The notes under the pieces: model-generated
What the model saw: the letters and a program-made list of their open reading frames with translations, nothing else
Told to the model about the DNA's origin: nothing
Databases searched by the model: none
Made by a program: the position numbers and the translations under genes
Origin: DASXBA01 sp046729895
GTDB lineage: Bacteria > Actinomycetota > Thermoleophilia > Solirubrobacterales > Thermoleophilaceae
NCBI GenBank assembly: GCA_046729895.1
Contig: JBKPHP010000210.1
Span: 1 to 20,753, forward strand
Direction of reading: 5' to 3'
Length of the DNA: 20,753 nt
In this document: positions 7,680 through 14,034 of the stretch, in pieces
How positions within the stretch are numbered: the stretch's first letter is position 1
Layout of the letters: the number at the start of each line of letters is the position of its first letter

Positions 7680-8795
7680 ATGACCGTGCTACAGCGCAAG
7701 GAGCTCGAGGACAGTCCGCTCGCGGACCTGCACGCGATCGCGTCCGAGCTCCGTCTGGAGGGCTTCCGCACGCTCCGCAGAGCCGAGCTGATAGGCGCCA
7801 TCCTGGATGCTCAGGGCGGCGAGGAAGAGCTGGCAGCGGACAGCGGGCAGCTGGCAGAGGACGACACCGTCCCGTCGGTTCCGGCCGAGGAGTCGCTCGA
7901 GCCCGCGGCGGGGCCCGAGCCACAGCCGGAGGCCGAGCCGCGGCGGGAGCCCGAGGAGCCGGAGGCGAGGGTCACGGGCGTGCTCGACATCCTCCCCAAC
8001 GGGAGCGGCTTCGTGCGGGTCGACCCCTCCGGCCAATCGCGCGACGACGTCTACGTCTCGCAGGCCCAGATACGCCGCTGCGAGCTGCGCGCCGGCGACG
8101 AGGTGACGGGCCCGGCGCGCCCGCCGCGGCGCAACGAGCGCCACCCTTCGCTCGTGCGCGTCGAGAAAGTGAACGGAGCCGATGCCGAGCCTCCCGAGGA
8201 GCGACCGCACTTCGCCGAGCTGACTCCGGTGTTCCCGTCGGAGCGCCTCTCCGCCCCGGCGGCGCTCGAGGCCGTGCCGTTCGGCAAGGGCTCGCGGGTC
8301 GCGATAGGGGGTCCGCCGGGCGCCGGCGCCACCAGGTTGCTGCGCGAGATAGCCGCCTTGCTCGGCGAGAAGCACGAGGAGATCGAGGTCGCGGTCGCCC
8401 TCGCCGGCGCTCGCCCCGAGGAGGTCGGCGAGTGGCGCACGGTCTCGCCCGGCCCCGTCTACGGCGGGTCCTTCGACCGCTCGCCGGAGAGTCAGGCGCA
8501 GGCCGCGGAGCTCGCGGTGGAGCGCGCCAAGCGCACGGTCGAGCGCGGTGGCCACGCGGCGCTCGTGGTGGACAGGCTGGAGAGCCTCCCTCCGGGAACC
8601 GTCCGCCGGGTCTTCGGCGCCGCGCGCAAGCTCGAGGAGGGCGGCTCGCTCACGGTGGTCGCGGCGACGGGCATGTCCTCGGAGCCACAGCGCTGGGCGA
8701 CCACGCGGGTCTCGCTCGAGCCGCCAGGCGACGACGGGCAGCCCAAGATCTCCGCCCCGGTCTCCGCCACGCTCCGCGCGGAGCTGCTCGGCTAG
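7680..8795 (+). CDS. Truncated Rho-like protein with degenerate ATPase
   Basis: A 371-residue protein with the layout of transcription terminator Rho. Residues 5-46 form a Rho N-terminal (SAP-like) helical domain, followed by an acidic Glu/Pro linker (about 47-97). Residues 98-165 match the Rho RNA-binding cold-shock domain (GVLDILPNGSGFVRV, DDVYVSQAQIRR, GDEVTGPARPPRRNE). Residues 175-371 are a reduced ATPase. Walker A, APPKAGKT in E. coli Rho, reads GPPGAGAT (211-218), so both lysines are gone. The catalytic DERPEE reads AGARPEE (242-248). The Q-loop stretch before FGAARKLEEGGSLT (312-325) and the R-loop are missing, and the protein ends where Rho normally has further residues. RNA binding is plausible; Rho-type ATP hydrolysis is not. 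It may modulate Rho or serve as an RNA-binding factor. Confidence 0.8.
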   Translation: MTVLQRKELEDSPLADLHAIASELRLEGFRTLRRAELIGAILDAQGGEEELAADSGQLAEDDTVPSVPAEESLEPAAGPEPQPEAEPRREPEEPEARVTGVLDILPNGSGFVRVDPSGQSRDDVYVSQAQIRRCELRAGDEVTGPARPPRRNERHPSLVRVEKVNGADAEPPEERPHFAELTPVFPSERLSAPAALEAVPFGKGSRVAIGGPPGAGATRLLREIAALLGEKHEEIEVAVALAGARPEEVGEWRTVSPGPVYGGSFDRSPESQAQAAELAVERAKRTVERGGHAALVVDRLESLPPGTVRRVFGAARKLEEGGSLTVVAATGMSSEPQRWATTRVSLEPPGDDGQPKISAPVSATLRAELLG

Positions 8796-10178
8796 CTACG
8801 GCCTGACGACCAGCGTCTGGCCCATGGTGGTCGGATGGACCAGGCAGGTCATCCGATAGACCCCCGGAACCTTGGGCGTGAAGCTGTATGTACCGCGCCT
8901 GCGTCCCCAGTAGACGGAGGAGAAGCCGCGGGGGCCGTTGGCCACGGTCACGCTGTGGGGGAGGCCGCCCGTGAAGCGCCACGTAACCGGGTGCCCCACG
9001 GTGGTGGTGAGCCTCCCCGGCCGGAAGAACAGGTCGCCCACCGCGACCGGTGAGCCGGTGAAGGCCTGGAAGGGGTCGCGCGGCTTGTAGAGCTGCGGCA
9101 CCACGAGGCCGTAGTTGGGCGTGCGGTCGTAGCGCTTGGGCTTGTTGATCTCCGTGACGTCGCGGGGGATCCGGCCACATGGGCGCACGCTGTCGTCGCG
9201 GACGAGGTAAAGCACCCAGAAGCCCATCGCCGCCACGTGCAGGTTGGAGTTGTCGTGAACGGCGCGTCGCTGGAGCACCTCGCCACGAGCAAGCGGGATG
9301 CCCCTCGCGGTGGCGTAGGCGCCGTTGCCGATCGGCCCCGGCTCGTGCAGGATCGGCCGGATCCGGTTGTAGATGTGGCTGGGGCGCCCGTAGTAGGCGG
9401 GCGCCTTGAATAGACGCCGGTGGCAGGTCACACTGCTGAGGGACTGGTACTTGGCGCCACCGTGTTGGTGCGAGGCGGCCGTGAGTATTCGCGCGTTCAT
9501 CGGCGACGTCCAGCGGCTCTTGTCGACGAAGTTCGACCCCCGCCTCCCGCCGCCCGGCACGTCGTAGGCCATGCCGTTGAGGACGTGCGGGCACTTGCCG
9601 ACCACCGTGGGCATGAGCGACTTGCGCCTCTCGCCCGTGACGTACCACACCCTTAGCCGCACGTAGAAGCTCTTGGGCCGCTTGTAGTGGTTCATGACCA
9701 TCGCGGTCAGCCACCAGGTCGGCGCGCGGCCGTCGCTCGTGCGGTTGTTGATGCCGTAGCGGCGCCGGAAGGAGCGCGACGAACGGACGCGGCTCAGCTT
9801 CCCGCTCGGGTGCTCCTCGCCACGGCCGCCGATGAACCCGGACGAGCCCCAACAGCTCCCCGGGGCCTGGTCGACGCGGCCCGGGGCGAAGATCAGGAAA
9901 TGGTGGACCATCATGCGGCGCAGCGGCAGCGGCTTCGCGTTGGGTCGCTTGGAGTCGACGAGGTCCTGCGCGGCCCAGCCGGTTATGTAGCCCGGCCGCT
10001 TGGGCGCCTCGCGTCCGTTGGGGCGCAGCGTGACCTGGTGCGTGTCGTGCACGTAGGGCAGCGTGTGGATCTTCGGCGAGTAGAGCGTGAGCATCCGCTC
10101 CCGTGCGGGGACCGTTGGCGCGGCGATCAGCGCGATCGCGACTGCCAGCGCGGCGGTGAGTGCGGCTCGCCTAAGCAT
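8796..10178 (-). CDS. Exported copper protein: PHM-like domain plus cupredoxin
   Basis: A 460-residue protein with an N-terminal signal peptide (hydrophobic about 5-20, possible cleavage after VPA, residue 25). Residues 26-350 carry motifs in the order and spacing seen in copper type II monooxygenases such as peptidylglycine alpha-hydroxylating monooxygenase. These are adjacent His92-His93 (VHHFLIF), MNHYK with His164 before a beta strand, HQHGG with His237 and His239, and a Met318 in HVAAMG. Plant SURNod19-like proteins have similar motifs, so that family is an alternative. Residues 375-460 form a plastocyanin-like domain with His408 (LPHSV) and Cys445, His448 and Met452 (C-x2-H-x3-M), a full type 1 copper set. 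It is predicted extracytoplasmic. Its stop codon abuts the stop of the convergent Rho-like gene. The substrate is unknown. Confidence 0.75.
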   Translation of the reverse strand: MLRRAALTAALAVAIALIAAPTVPARERMLTLYSPKIHTLPYVHDTHQVTLRPNGREAPKRPGYITGWAAQDLVDSKRPNAKPLPLRRMMVHHFLIFAPGRVDQAPGSCWGSSGFIGGRGEEHPSGKLSRVRSSRSFRRRYGINNRTSDGRAPTWWLTAMVMNHYKRPKSFYVRLRVWYVTGERRKSLMPTVVGKCPHVLNGMAYDVPGGGRRGSNFVDKSRWTSPMNARILTAASHQHGGAKYQSLSSVTCHRRLFKAPAYYGRPSHIYNRIRPILHEPGPIGNGAYATARGIPLARGEVLQRRAVHDNSNLHVAAMGFWVLYLVRDDSVRPCGRIPRDVTEINKPKRYDRTPNYGLVVPQLYKPRDPFQAFTGSPVAVGDLFFRPGRLTTTVGHPVTWRFTGGLPHSVTVANGPRGFSSVYWGRRRGTYSFTPKVPGVYRMTCLVHPTTMGQTLVVRP

Positions 10179-10218
10179 CCTTGCGGCCCACCACCGTATC
10201 GCGTTGGCGGCCGGCCAG

Positions 10219-10680
10219 TCAGCGCCGGTAGGCCACCCGACCCCAAGAGGGCTCGGGAGAGAGCTCGATCAGCTCGAAGTCCCGGTCGGGCTGCGCGTAA
10301 CCGAAGCTGTTGGTCTCGTCGTCGAAGGCAAGCTCGAGCTCGCCCTCGATCACCCGCTGGTCGAGCCACGCCCCCCGGAACACGAGCCTCCTGAGCCAGT
10401 GCACCAGCGAGCGATCCGACGGACCGTGGAGCTCCTCCCAGCAGTCGTTGATGTGCTCGCCGAGCTCGGAATGCGGCTCTGGGACCTCGCCGTTCACGGC
10501 CAGGTTGACGAGGTCCTCCCGCTCGGCGACGCCCAACGGTGCGTCCACGAACCCGAGCTTGACGGCGGCCTGCTCGACGCGCTCTGTGAAGTCCCGCTCG
10601 TTGAAGGTGAACCGGAGCTCGCCGTACTCCAAGACGTAGTCGGAGCCGGACTCGTAGTTCCCTCGCCGAGTGGTGTCCAT
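10219..10680 (-). CDS. Conserved-looking hypothetical protein
   Basis: Not recognised. A 153-residue acidic, soluble protein without signal peptide, membrane span or cysteine-rich motif. It alternates charged strands and helices (DYVLEYGELRFTFNE, FTERVEQAAVKLGFVD, VHWLRRLVFRGAWLD, GELELAFDDETNSFG). I choose the ATG at 10680. A good -10 box, TATGAT at 10722-10717, lies inside a longer frame that would begin at TTG 10755, and the extra 25 residues are Arg-rich and uninformative. It is 40 bp downstream of the start of the copper-protein gene on the same strand and is divergent from the response-regulator operon. Codon usage looks like its neighbours. Confidence 0.65.
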   Translation of the reverse strand: MDTTRRGNYESGSDYVLEYGELRFTFNERDFTERVEQAAVKLGFVDAPLGVAEREDLVNLAVNGEVPEPHSELGEHINDCWEELHGPSDRSLVHWLRRLVFRGAWLDQRVIEGELELAFDDETNSFGYAQPDRDFELIELSPEPSWGRVAYRR

Positions 10681-10716
10681 GGCTCTGTCCCGAGGTTCCC
10701 AGTCGCGGGCGTCGGC

Positions 10717-10722
10717 ATCATA
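10717..10722 (-). promoter_or_regulatory. -10 box of the hypothetical gene
   Basis: TATGAT on the minus strand, five of six matches to the consensus. It gives a leader of about 30 bases to the ATG at 10680. No good -35 hexamer is seen at 16-18 bases upstream. In the remainder of the divergent region (10756-10849), no clear promoter for the response regulator could be identified. Confidence 0.35.
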
Positions 10723-10849
10723 GGCCGGGTTCCTGCCTCGACGCTCGCGGTGCAACCGTATTTGCAGCAGGTCGTCGACCGGCTCGGCCGAACACCCGAC
10801 CGCCCCGTTTCGCCGGGACGAGTTTTCACGCAGCTGGGCTTAGCGGGGC

Positions 10850-11557
10850 GTGGACGAGCGCGATTTGGTGCTGCTTGTTGAGGACGACGAGGCCACCGCA
10901 GGCTTCCTCGCAGACAACCTGGTGGCGGACGGCTACCAGGTGGCCGTGGCCGGCGGCGTGGGCGAGGGGCTGCGGGCGATCGAGGTCCGCCAACCCTCGC
11001 TGGTCGTGCTCGACCTCATGCTCGACGACCGCAACGGCCTGGAGCTGCTGGACCGGGTCCGCACAGCCGACGGTCTCGCCTCGCGGATCGACCCGCAGCT
11101 GCCGGTGATCGTGCTCACGGGCCGCACCGGCGACTCCGACCGCGTGCGCGCCTTCGGGCGTGGGGCCGACGACTACGTGGCCAAGCCCTTCCTCTACGCC
11201 GAGCTGCTGGCCCGCATCCACGCCCTCCTGCGCCGGGCCCGCGGCCGCCCCCGGCGGGGCTCGGTGCGGGTCGGCGAGCTGGCGATCGATCCGGTGACCC
11301 GCGTCGTCCGGCTCGGGGAGCGGCCGCTGCACCTGTCGGCCAAGGAGTTCGCCCTCCTGCACGCGCTGGCGGAGGAACCGACGCGCGTGTACACGAAGCA
11401 GGAGCTGCTTCGTGACGTCTGGGGCTACCTGTCCATGGGCAACACGCGCACCCTCGACGCACACGCCTGCCGGCTCAGGAAGAAGCTGCGGCACTCGGGG
11501 CGACCGTGGCTAGTCAACGTGAGGGGCGTCGGCTACAAGCTGACGGAGGCGCTGTGA
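10850..11557 (+). CDS. OmpR/PhoB-type response regulator
   Basis: A 235-residue two-component regulator. The receiver domain (5-125) has the acidic pocket Glu11-Asp12-Asp13, the phospho-acceptor Asp55 (LVVLDLMLDD), Thr90 (IVLTGRTGD) and Lys112 (AKPF). A winged-helix DNA-binding domain (about 138-233) follows, with LSAKEFALLHALAE and the C-terminal NVRGVGYKL, diagnostic of the OmpR/PhoB class. The GTG at 10850 starts just before the first beta strand. The gene heads an operon with a histidine kinase and a CpaB-like pilus gene, so pilus assembly is a plausible target. Its last codons and stop lie inside the first copy of a 16-bp direct repeat and inside a perfect 9-bp hairpin. Confidence 0.92.
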   Translation: MDERDLVLLVEDDEATAGFLADNLVADGYQVAVAGGVGEGLRAIEVRQPSLVVLDLMLDDRNGLELLDRVRTADGLASRIDPQLPVIVLTGRTGDSDRVRAFGRGADDYVAKPFLYAELLARIHALLRRARGRPRRGSVRVGELAIDPVTRVVRLGERPLHLSAKEFALLHALAEEPTRVYTKQELLRDVWGYLSMGNTRTLDAHACRLRKKLRHSGRPWLVNVRGVGYKLTEAL

Positions 11558-11723
11558 GCGCCTCCTCCCTCAGCCTCGCCCGCGTCTCGCGGCTGCAAGG
11601 CGCCGCCTGGCCACGTCCTCGGGCTCGCCGATGCCTCCGGCATCGACTGCGCCCTGCGTCCTCGCCAGGCGGCCCTTTCGCTCGCGAGACACGATCGATG
11701 CTTCGGTCGGAGGCGCTGTGAGC
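11544..11723 (+). repeat. 16-bp direct repeat flanking the regulator-kinase gap
   Basis: The 16-mer CGGAGGCGCTGTGAGC occurs perfectly at 11544-11559 and again at 11708-11723, 164 bp apart. Copy 1 carries the stop codon of the response regulator (TGA 11555-11557). Copy 2 carries the ribosome-binding site GGAGG and the GTG start of the kinase (11718). Joining the copies would recreate a single GTGA stop/start overlap between the two genes, the arrangement used elsewhere in this window. The 148 bases between copies could therefore be an insertion with target duplication, or a product of local duplication. Confidence 0.7.
11557..11717 (+). promoter_or_regulatory. Structured RNA between regulator and kinase (candidate translational switch)
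   Basis: This untranslated stretch contains fully nested inverted repeats: 11557-11565 with 11709-11717 (9 bp), 11584-11591 with 11683-11690 (8 bp), 11597-11600 with 11674-11677 (4 bp), 11602-11611 with 11664-11673 (10 bp, with C11601 bulged), and a closing hairpin 11629-11635/11639-11645 (7 bp, 3-base loop). The outermost pair places AGCGCCTCC against GGAGGCGCT, which holds the kinase ribosome-binding site and abuts its GTG. The same AGCGCCTCC can instead pair with the identical GGAGGCGCT at 11545-11553, at the end of the regulator gene. Two exclusive folds are thus possible, one hiding and one freeing the kinase start. I do not recognise a known riboswitch class. Confidence 0.6.
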
Positions 11724-12386
11724 TGGGCGCTTGCCGCCGTGCTCGGAGTGTGGATCCTGGAGCTGCGGCGCCGGCTGGAGCTGGTGGCACGCGCGGAGCA
11801 CGAGCTGCGCGGCCCGGTGGCCGTCGTCTCGCTGGCGGTCGAACGAATGCGGCGGGAGCCGGGCGGACGTCGCTGCGCGAAGGCGCTCGACTCCGAGCTC
11901 GAGCGCCTGCGTGCAGGGCTTGCCGACCTCGCGGCCGCGCGCGCCGGGCGTAGCCGCCTTGGTCGGGTGCGGAGGAACGATCTGGAGTCGCTCGTCCGCA
12001 GCGGGCTCGACGCCTGGCGGCCGGCGCTGCGCGACGAGGGGCGGCCGGTCCGGCTCGACTGGCGCGCGGGTCGCGCCGCGGTGCGGGCCGACCGCGGCCG
12101 GCTGGCGCAGGCGCTGGGAAACGTCGTTGCGAACGCGGCCGAGCATGGCGAGGGCCCGGTCGAGTTGAGGGCCGAGCGGAGCGGCGGCGTCGTCAGGCTC
12201 GCGGTCCTGAACCGTGCGACGCGGGGACAGGGGCGGCCCGGCCCTGGGCGGGGACGCGGCCTGCGCATCGCGTCCGATGCGGCCCGCGACGCCGGCGGGT
12301 CCCTGCGCCTGGCATCACGCGCGGACCAGGTAGTGGCGGCCCTCGAGCTGCCAGAGGATCCGGCCGACCCTCAGCGGGCCGCATGA
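11718..12386 (+). CDS. Sensor histidine kinase, minimal
   Basis: A 222-residue membrane histidine kinase without a periplasmic sensor. One hydrophobic segment (about 1-15, VSWALAAVLGVWILEL) leads straight to the dimerisation/phospho-acceptor helix with His28 (ARAEHELRGPVAVV). The ATP-binding domain has an N-box (ALGNVVANAAEHG) and a glycine-rich segment (GPGRGRGLRIASDAARDAGG). The D-x-G-x-G box is not clear: where an Asp is expected the sequence reads AVLNRATRGQG. The GTG at 11718 is chosen because GGAGG lies 4 bases upstream and the membrane helix follows at once. The frame is open back to an ATG at 11631, but that stretch is the structured RNA. The stop overlaps the cpaB start (ATGA). Confidence 0.82.
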   Translation: MSWALAAVLGVWILELRRRLELVARAEHELRGPVAVVSLAVERMRREPGGRRCAKALDSELERLRAGLADLAAARAGRSRLGRVRRNDLESLVRSGLDAWRPALRDEGRPVRLDWRAGRAAVRADRGRLAQALGNVVANAAEHGEGPVELRAERSGGVVRLAVLNRATRGQGRPGPGRGRGLRIASDAARDAGGSLRLASRADQVVAALELPEDPADPQRAA

Positions 12387-13087
12387 GCCGCGGGTCGCGT
12401 CGCCGTCGCGCGTTGATTCTGCTGTCGCTGGCCCTGGCGAGCGGCGGCCTCGCGGCCTCCCGCGTGAGCGAGACGGTCCAGCGGGTCGAGGCCCGGGTGG
12501 GCCGCCCGCTGCCCTTGGTCGTCGCACGCCACGAGCTCCCCGCCCACTCGCGGCTCGCGCCGCGCGACCTCGCCGTCCGCGAGGTGCCCCGGCGCTTCGT
12601 GCCCCGCGACGCGCTGGCAGCGCCGGCCGAGGCTGCCGGTGCGCGCATCGCGGTCCCGCTTCCGGCGGGAGGCTACGTGACGGCGGGCGCCCTGGAGGGA
12701 CCGCGGCGCCGTGGGGGCCTGCCCAGCGGACAGCGGGCGGTCGAGGTGTCGGTGGCCGGCGGTGAGCCGCTCGCGGACGGGGCGGCCCCGGGAACGCGGG
12801 TCGACGTACTCGTCTCGACCGAGCCGCATTCGGGCGAGGGTCGCACCTTCCTGGCGCTCCAGGATGTGGAGCTGCTCTCGATGCGGCCCGGCGCAGGGCC
12901 GGGTCCGGCCGACGAAGGCGACGGCAAGGCGTCGGCGGCCGCGATCGCCACGCTGAGGGTGACCCTACGACAGGCCGTCTACATCACGGCGGCGGAGAAC
13001 TTCGCGCGGGAGGTGCGGCTCTTGCCGCGCCCTCCCGGCGACCGTCGCAGGAGCACAGGTGCCGGCGTCTCCGCCGGCGAGCTCTAG
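12383..13087 (+). CDS. cpaB: SAF-domain pilus assembly protein, CpaB/RcpC-like
   Basis: A 234-residue protein with a single N-terminal membrane helix after an Arg cluster (MSRGSRRRRALILLSLALAS) and a SAF domain (about 43-105: LPLVVARHELPAHSRLAPRDLAVREVP, quoted in part as ARHELPAHSRL). A region typical of CpaB/RcpC follows (AVEVSVAG, PGTRVDVLVSTE, LALQDVELL, and VTLRQAVYITAAENFAREVRL near the C terminus). CpaB acts at the envelope in Tad/Flp pilus assembly. The ATG overlaps the kinase stop, making it the third gene of the two-component operon. Other Tad genes, cpaF and tadB-like, lie about 6 kb downstream. It converges on rpiA with 20 bp between stops and no obvious terminator. Confidence 0.82.
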   Translation: MSRGSRRRRALILLSLALASGGLAASRVSETVQRVEARVGRPLPLVVARHELPAHSRLAPRDLAVREVPRRFVPRDALAAPAEAAGARIAVPLPAGGYVTAGALEGPRRRGGLPSGQRAVEVSVAGGEPLADGAAPGTRVDVLVSTEPHSGEGRTFLALQDVELLSMRPGAGPGPADEGDGKASAAAIATLRVTLRQAVYITAAENFAREVRLLPRPPGDRRRSTGAGVSAGEL

Positions 13088-13107
13088 GGAAGGGTCGTTC
13101 AAAGCGC

Positions 13108-13794
13108 TCACGCCGGAAGGACGACGTTCACCTCGCCGTCGGGGCGCCCGAGCAGCGCCCGCTCGGCCATGCCGATGAAGAGGCCGTGCTCCACGACGCC
13201 CGGAGTTCGGTCGAGCTCATCCGCGATCTCCTCCGGGTCCCTGTCTCCCGGGAGCTCGCAGTCGAGGATGTAGTGGCCTTCGTCCGTCACGTAGGGGTTA
13301 CCGGCTGTCGTCCGTAGCTCGGGTAGCGGAAGCAGTGCCGTGAGACGGCGGCGAGTGTCCCGCCAGGCGAAGCGGGCGACCTCCACGGGGAGGCGAAACG
13401 TCTGGCCGAGCCGCGGGACCTGCTTCTCGACTTCCGCCACGACGACGAAGCGGCGCGCCGCGGACACCACGATCTTCTCGCGCAGGAGCGCCCCGCCGCC
13501 GCCCTTGATCAGTCGCAGCTCGGGGTCGACCTCGTCGGCCCCGTCGAGGGCCAGATCGAGCTCCACCGACCCGTCAAGCTCCACCACTGCGATCCCAACG
13601 TCCCGCGCAAGCCGGTTCGTGCGCTCGGAAGCGACCGCGGCTCGCACCTGCACGCTGGCCGCCCCGAGCAGCTCGACCAGCCTCCAGACGGCCCTCCCGG
13701 AGCCGAGCCCGACGATCATGCCGGGCTCCACCAGATCTGTGGCCGCCGCGGCCGCTGCCTCGCGGGCGACGGTCTGCGGGTCGCGCTCGGCCAT
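13108..13794 (-). CDS. rpiA: Ribose-5-phosphate isomerase A
   Basis: A 228-residue RpiA, interconverting ribose 5-phosphate and ribulose 5-phosphate in the pentose phosphate pathway. The phosphate loop GLGSGRAV is at 29-36 (more often GLGTGSTA). The catalytic DGADEVD motif is at 84-90 (Asp84, Asp87), followed by KGGGGALLREKIV with Lys97 and Glu106. The C-terminal GVVEHGLFIGMA is also typical. The length is normal. The ATG at 13794 opens directly before the conserved N-terminal helix; GATGCT, a weak -10-like box, lies 6 bases upstream. It is divergent from the riboswitch-controlled gene and appears to be transcribed alone. Confidence 0.93.
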   Translation of the reverse strand: MAERDPQTVAREAAAAAATDLVEPGMIVGLGSGRAVWRLVELLGAASVQVRAAVASERTNRLARDVGIAVVELDGSVELDLALDGADEVDPELRLIKGGGGALLREKIVVSAARRFVVVAEVEKQVPRLGQTFRLPVEVARFAWRDTRRRLTALLPLPELRTTAGNPYVTDEGHYILDCELPGDRDPEEIADELDRTPGVVEHGLFIGMAERALLGRPDGEVNVVLPA

Positions 13795-13871
13795 GGCGGG
13801 AGCATCGCACGGCGGGCGGCCGGGGGGAGGAGGCTTCCGGGCGCCAAGTTTGCTTGGATTATGGCCGTTCG

Positions 13872-14022
13872 TAGGTACCAGCCGAGTCCGTACCGCTCAG
13901 GCGGGGCGGAGCGGGGGAACCGCCGCGGCCGGCAGGCCGCCGGGGCGAATCGCCGTCACGGAGCGGCGTAGCGCACTTTCCAGCGCGAGCCCGACAGCTA
14001 ACCCCGTAGGCGCAAAGGAAAG
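13872..14022 (+). ncRNA. c-di-AMP riboswitch (ydaO/yuaA type)
   Basis: The leader of the downstream Rpf-like gene contains the conserved core of the ydaO/yuaA aptamer in order: CAGCCGAGTC (13879-13888), GGAGCGGGGGAACC (13908-13921), GGGGCGAATC (13942-13951), GCGTAGCGC, and GAGCCCGACAGCTAACCCCG followed by TAGGCG (13987-14012). This class binds cyclic di-AMP and normally turns expression off; in actinobacteria it often precedes cell-wall hydrolase genes, as here. The ribosome-binding GGAAAGGGG follows directly (14017-14025), 9 bases before the ATG. The conserved CCCC at 14002-14005 could pair with GGGG at 14022-14025, a possible expression platform. The ends are approximate. Confidence 0.88.
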
Positions 14023-14034
14023 GGGTAAGCAGTC

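Noticed and set aside
11584..11690. c-di-GMP (GEMM-I) or another known riboswitch between regulator and kinase
   Set aside because: Neither strand shows the conserved GEMM core; a few GACGCA-like and GCCTCCGGC-like bits are not in the right order. Left as an unassigned structure.
11631..11717. Upstream ATG as start of the histidine kinase
   Set aside because: The extra 29 residues show no membrane or domain pattern, lie in the nested inverted repeats, and the ATG has no ribosome-binding site, whereas GTG 11718 has GGAGG.
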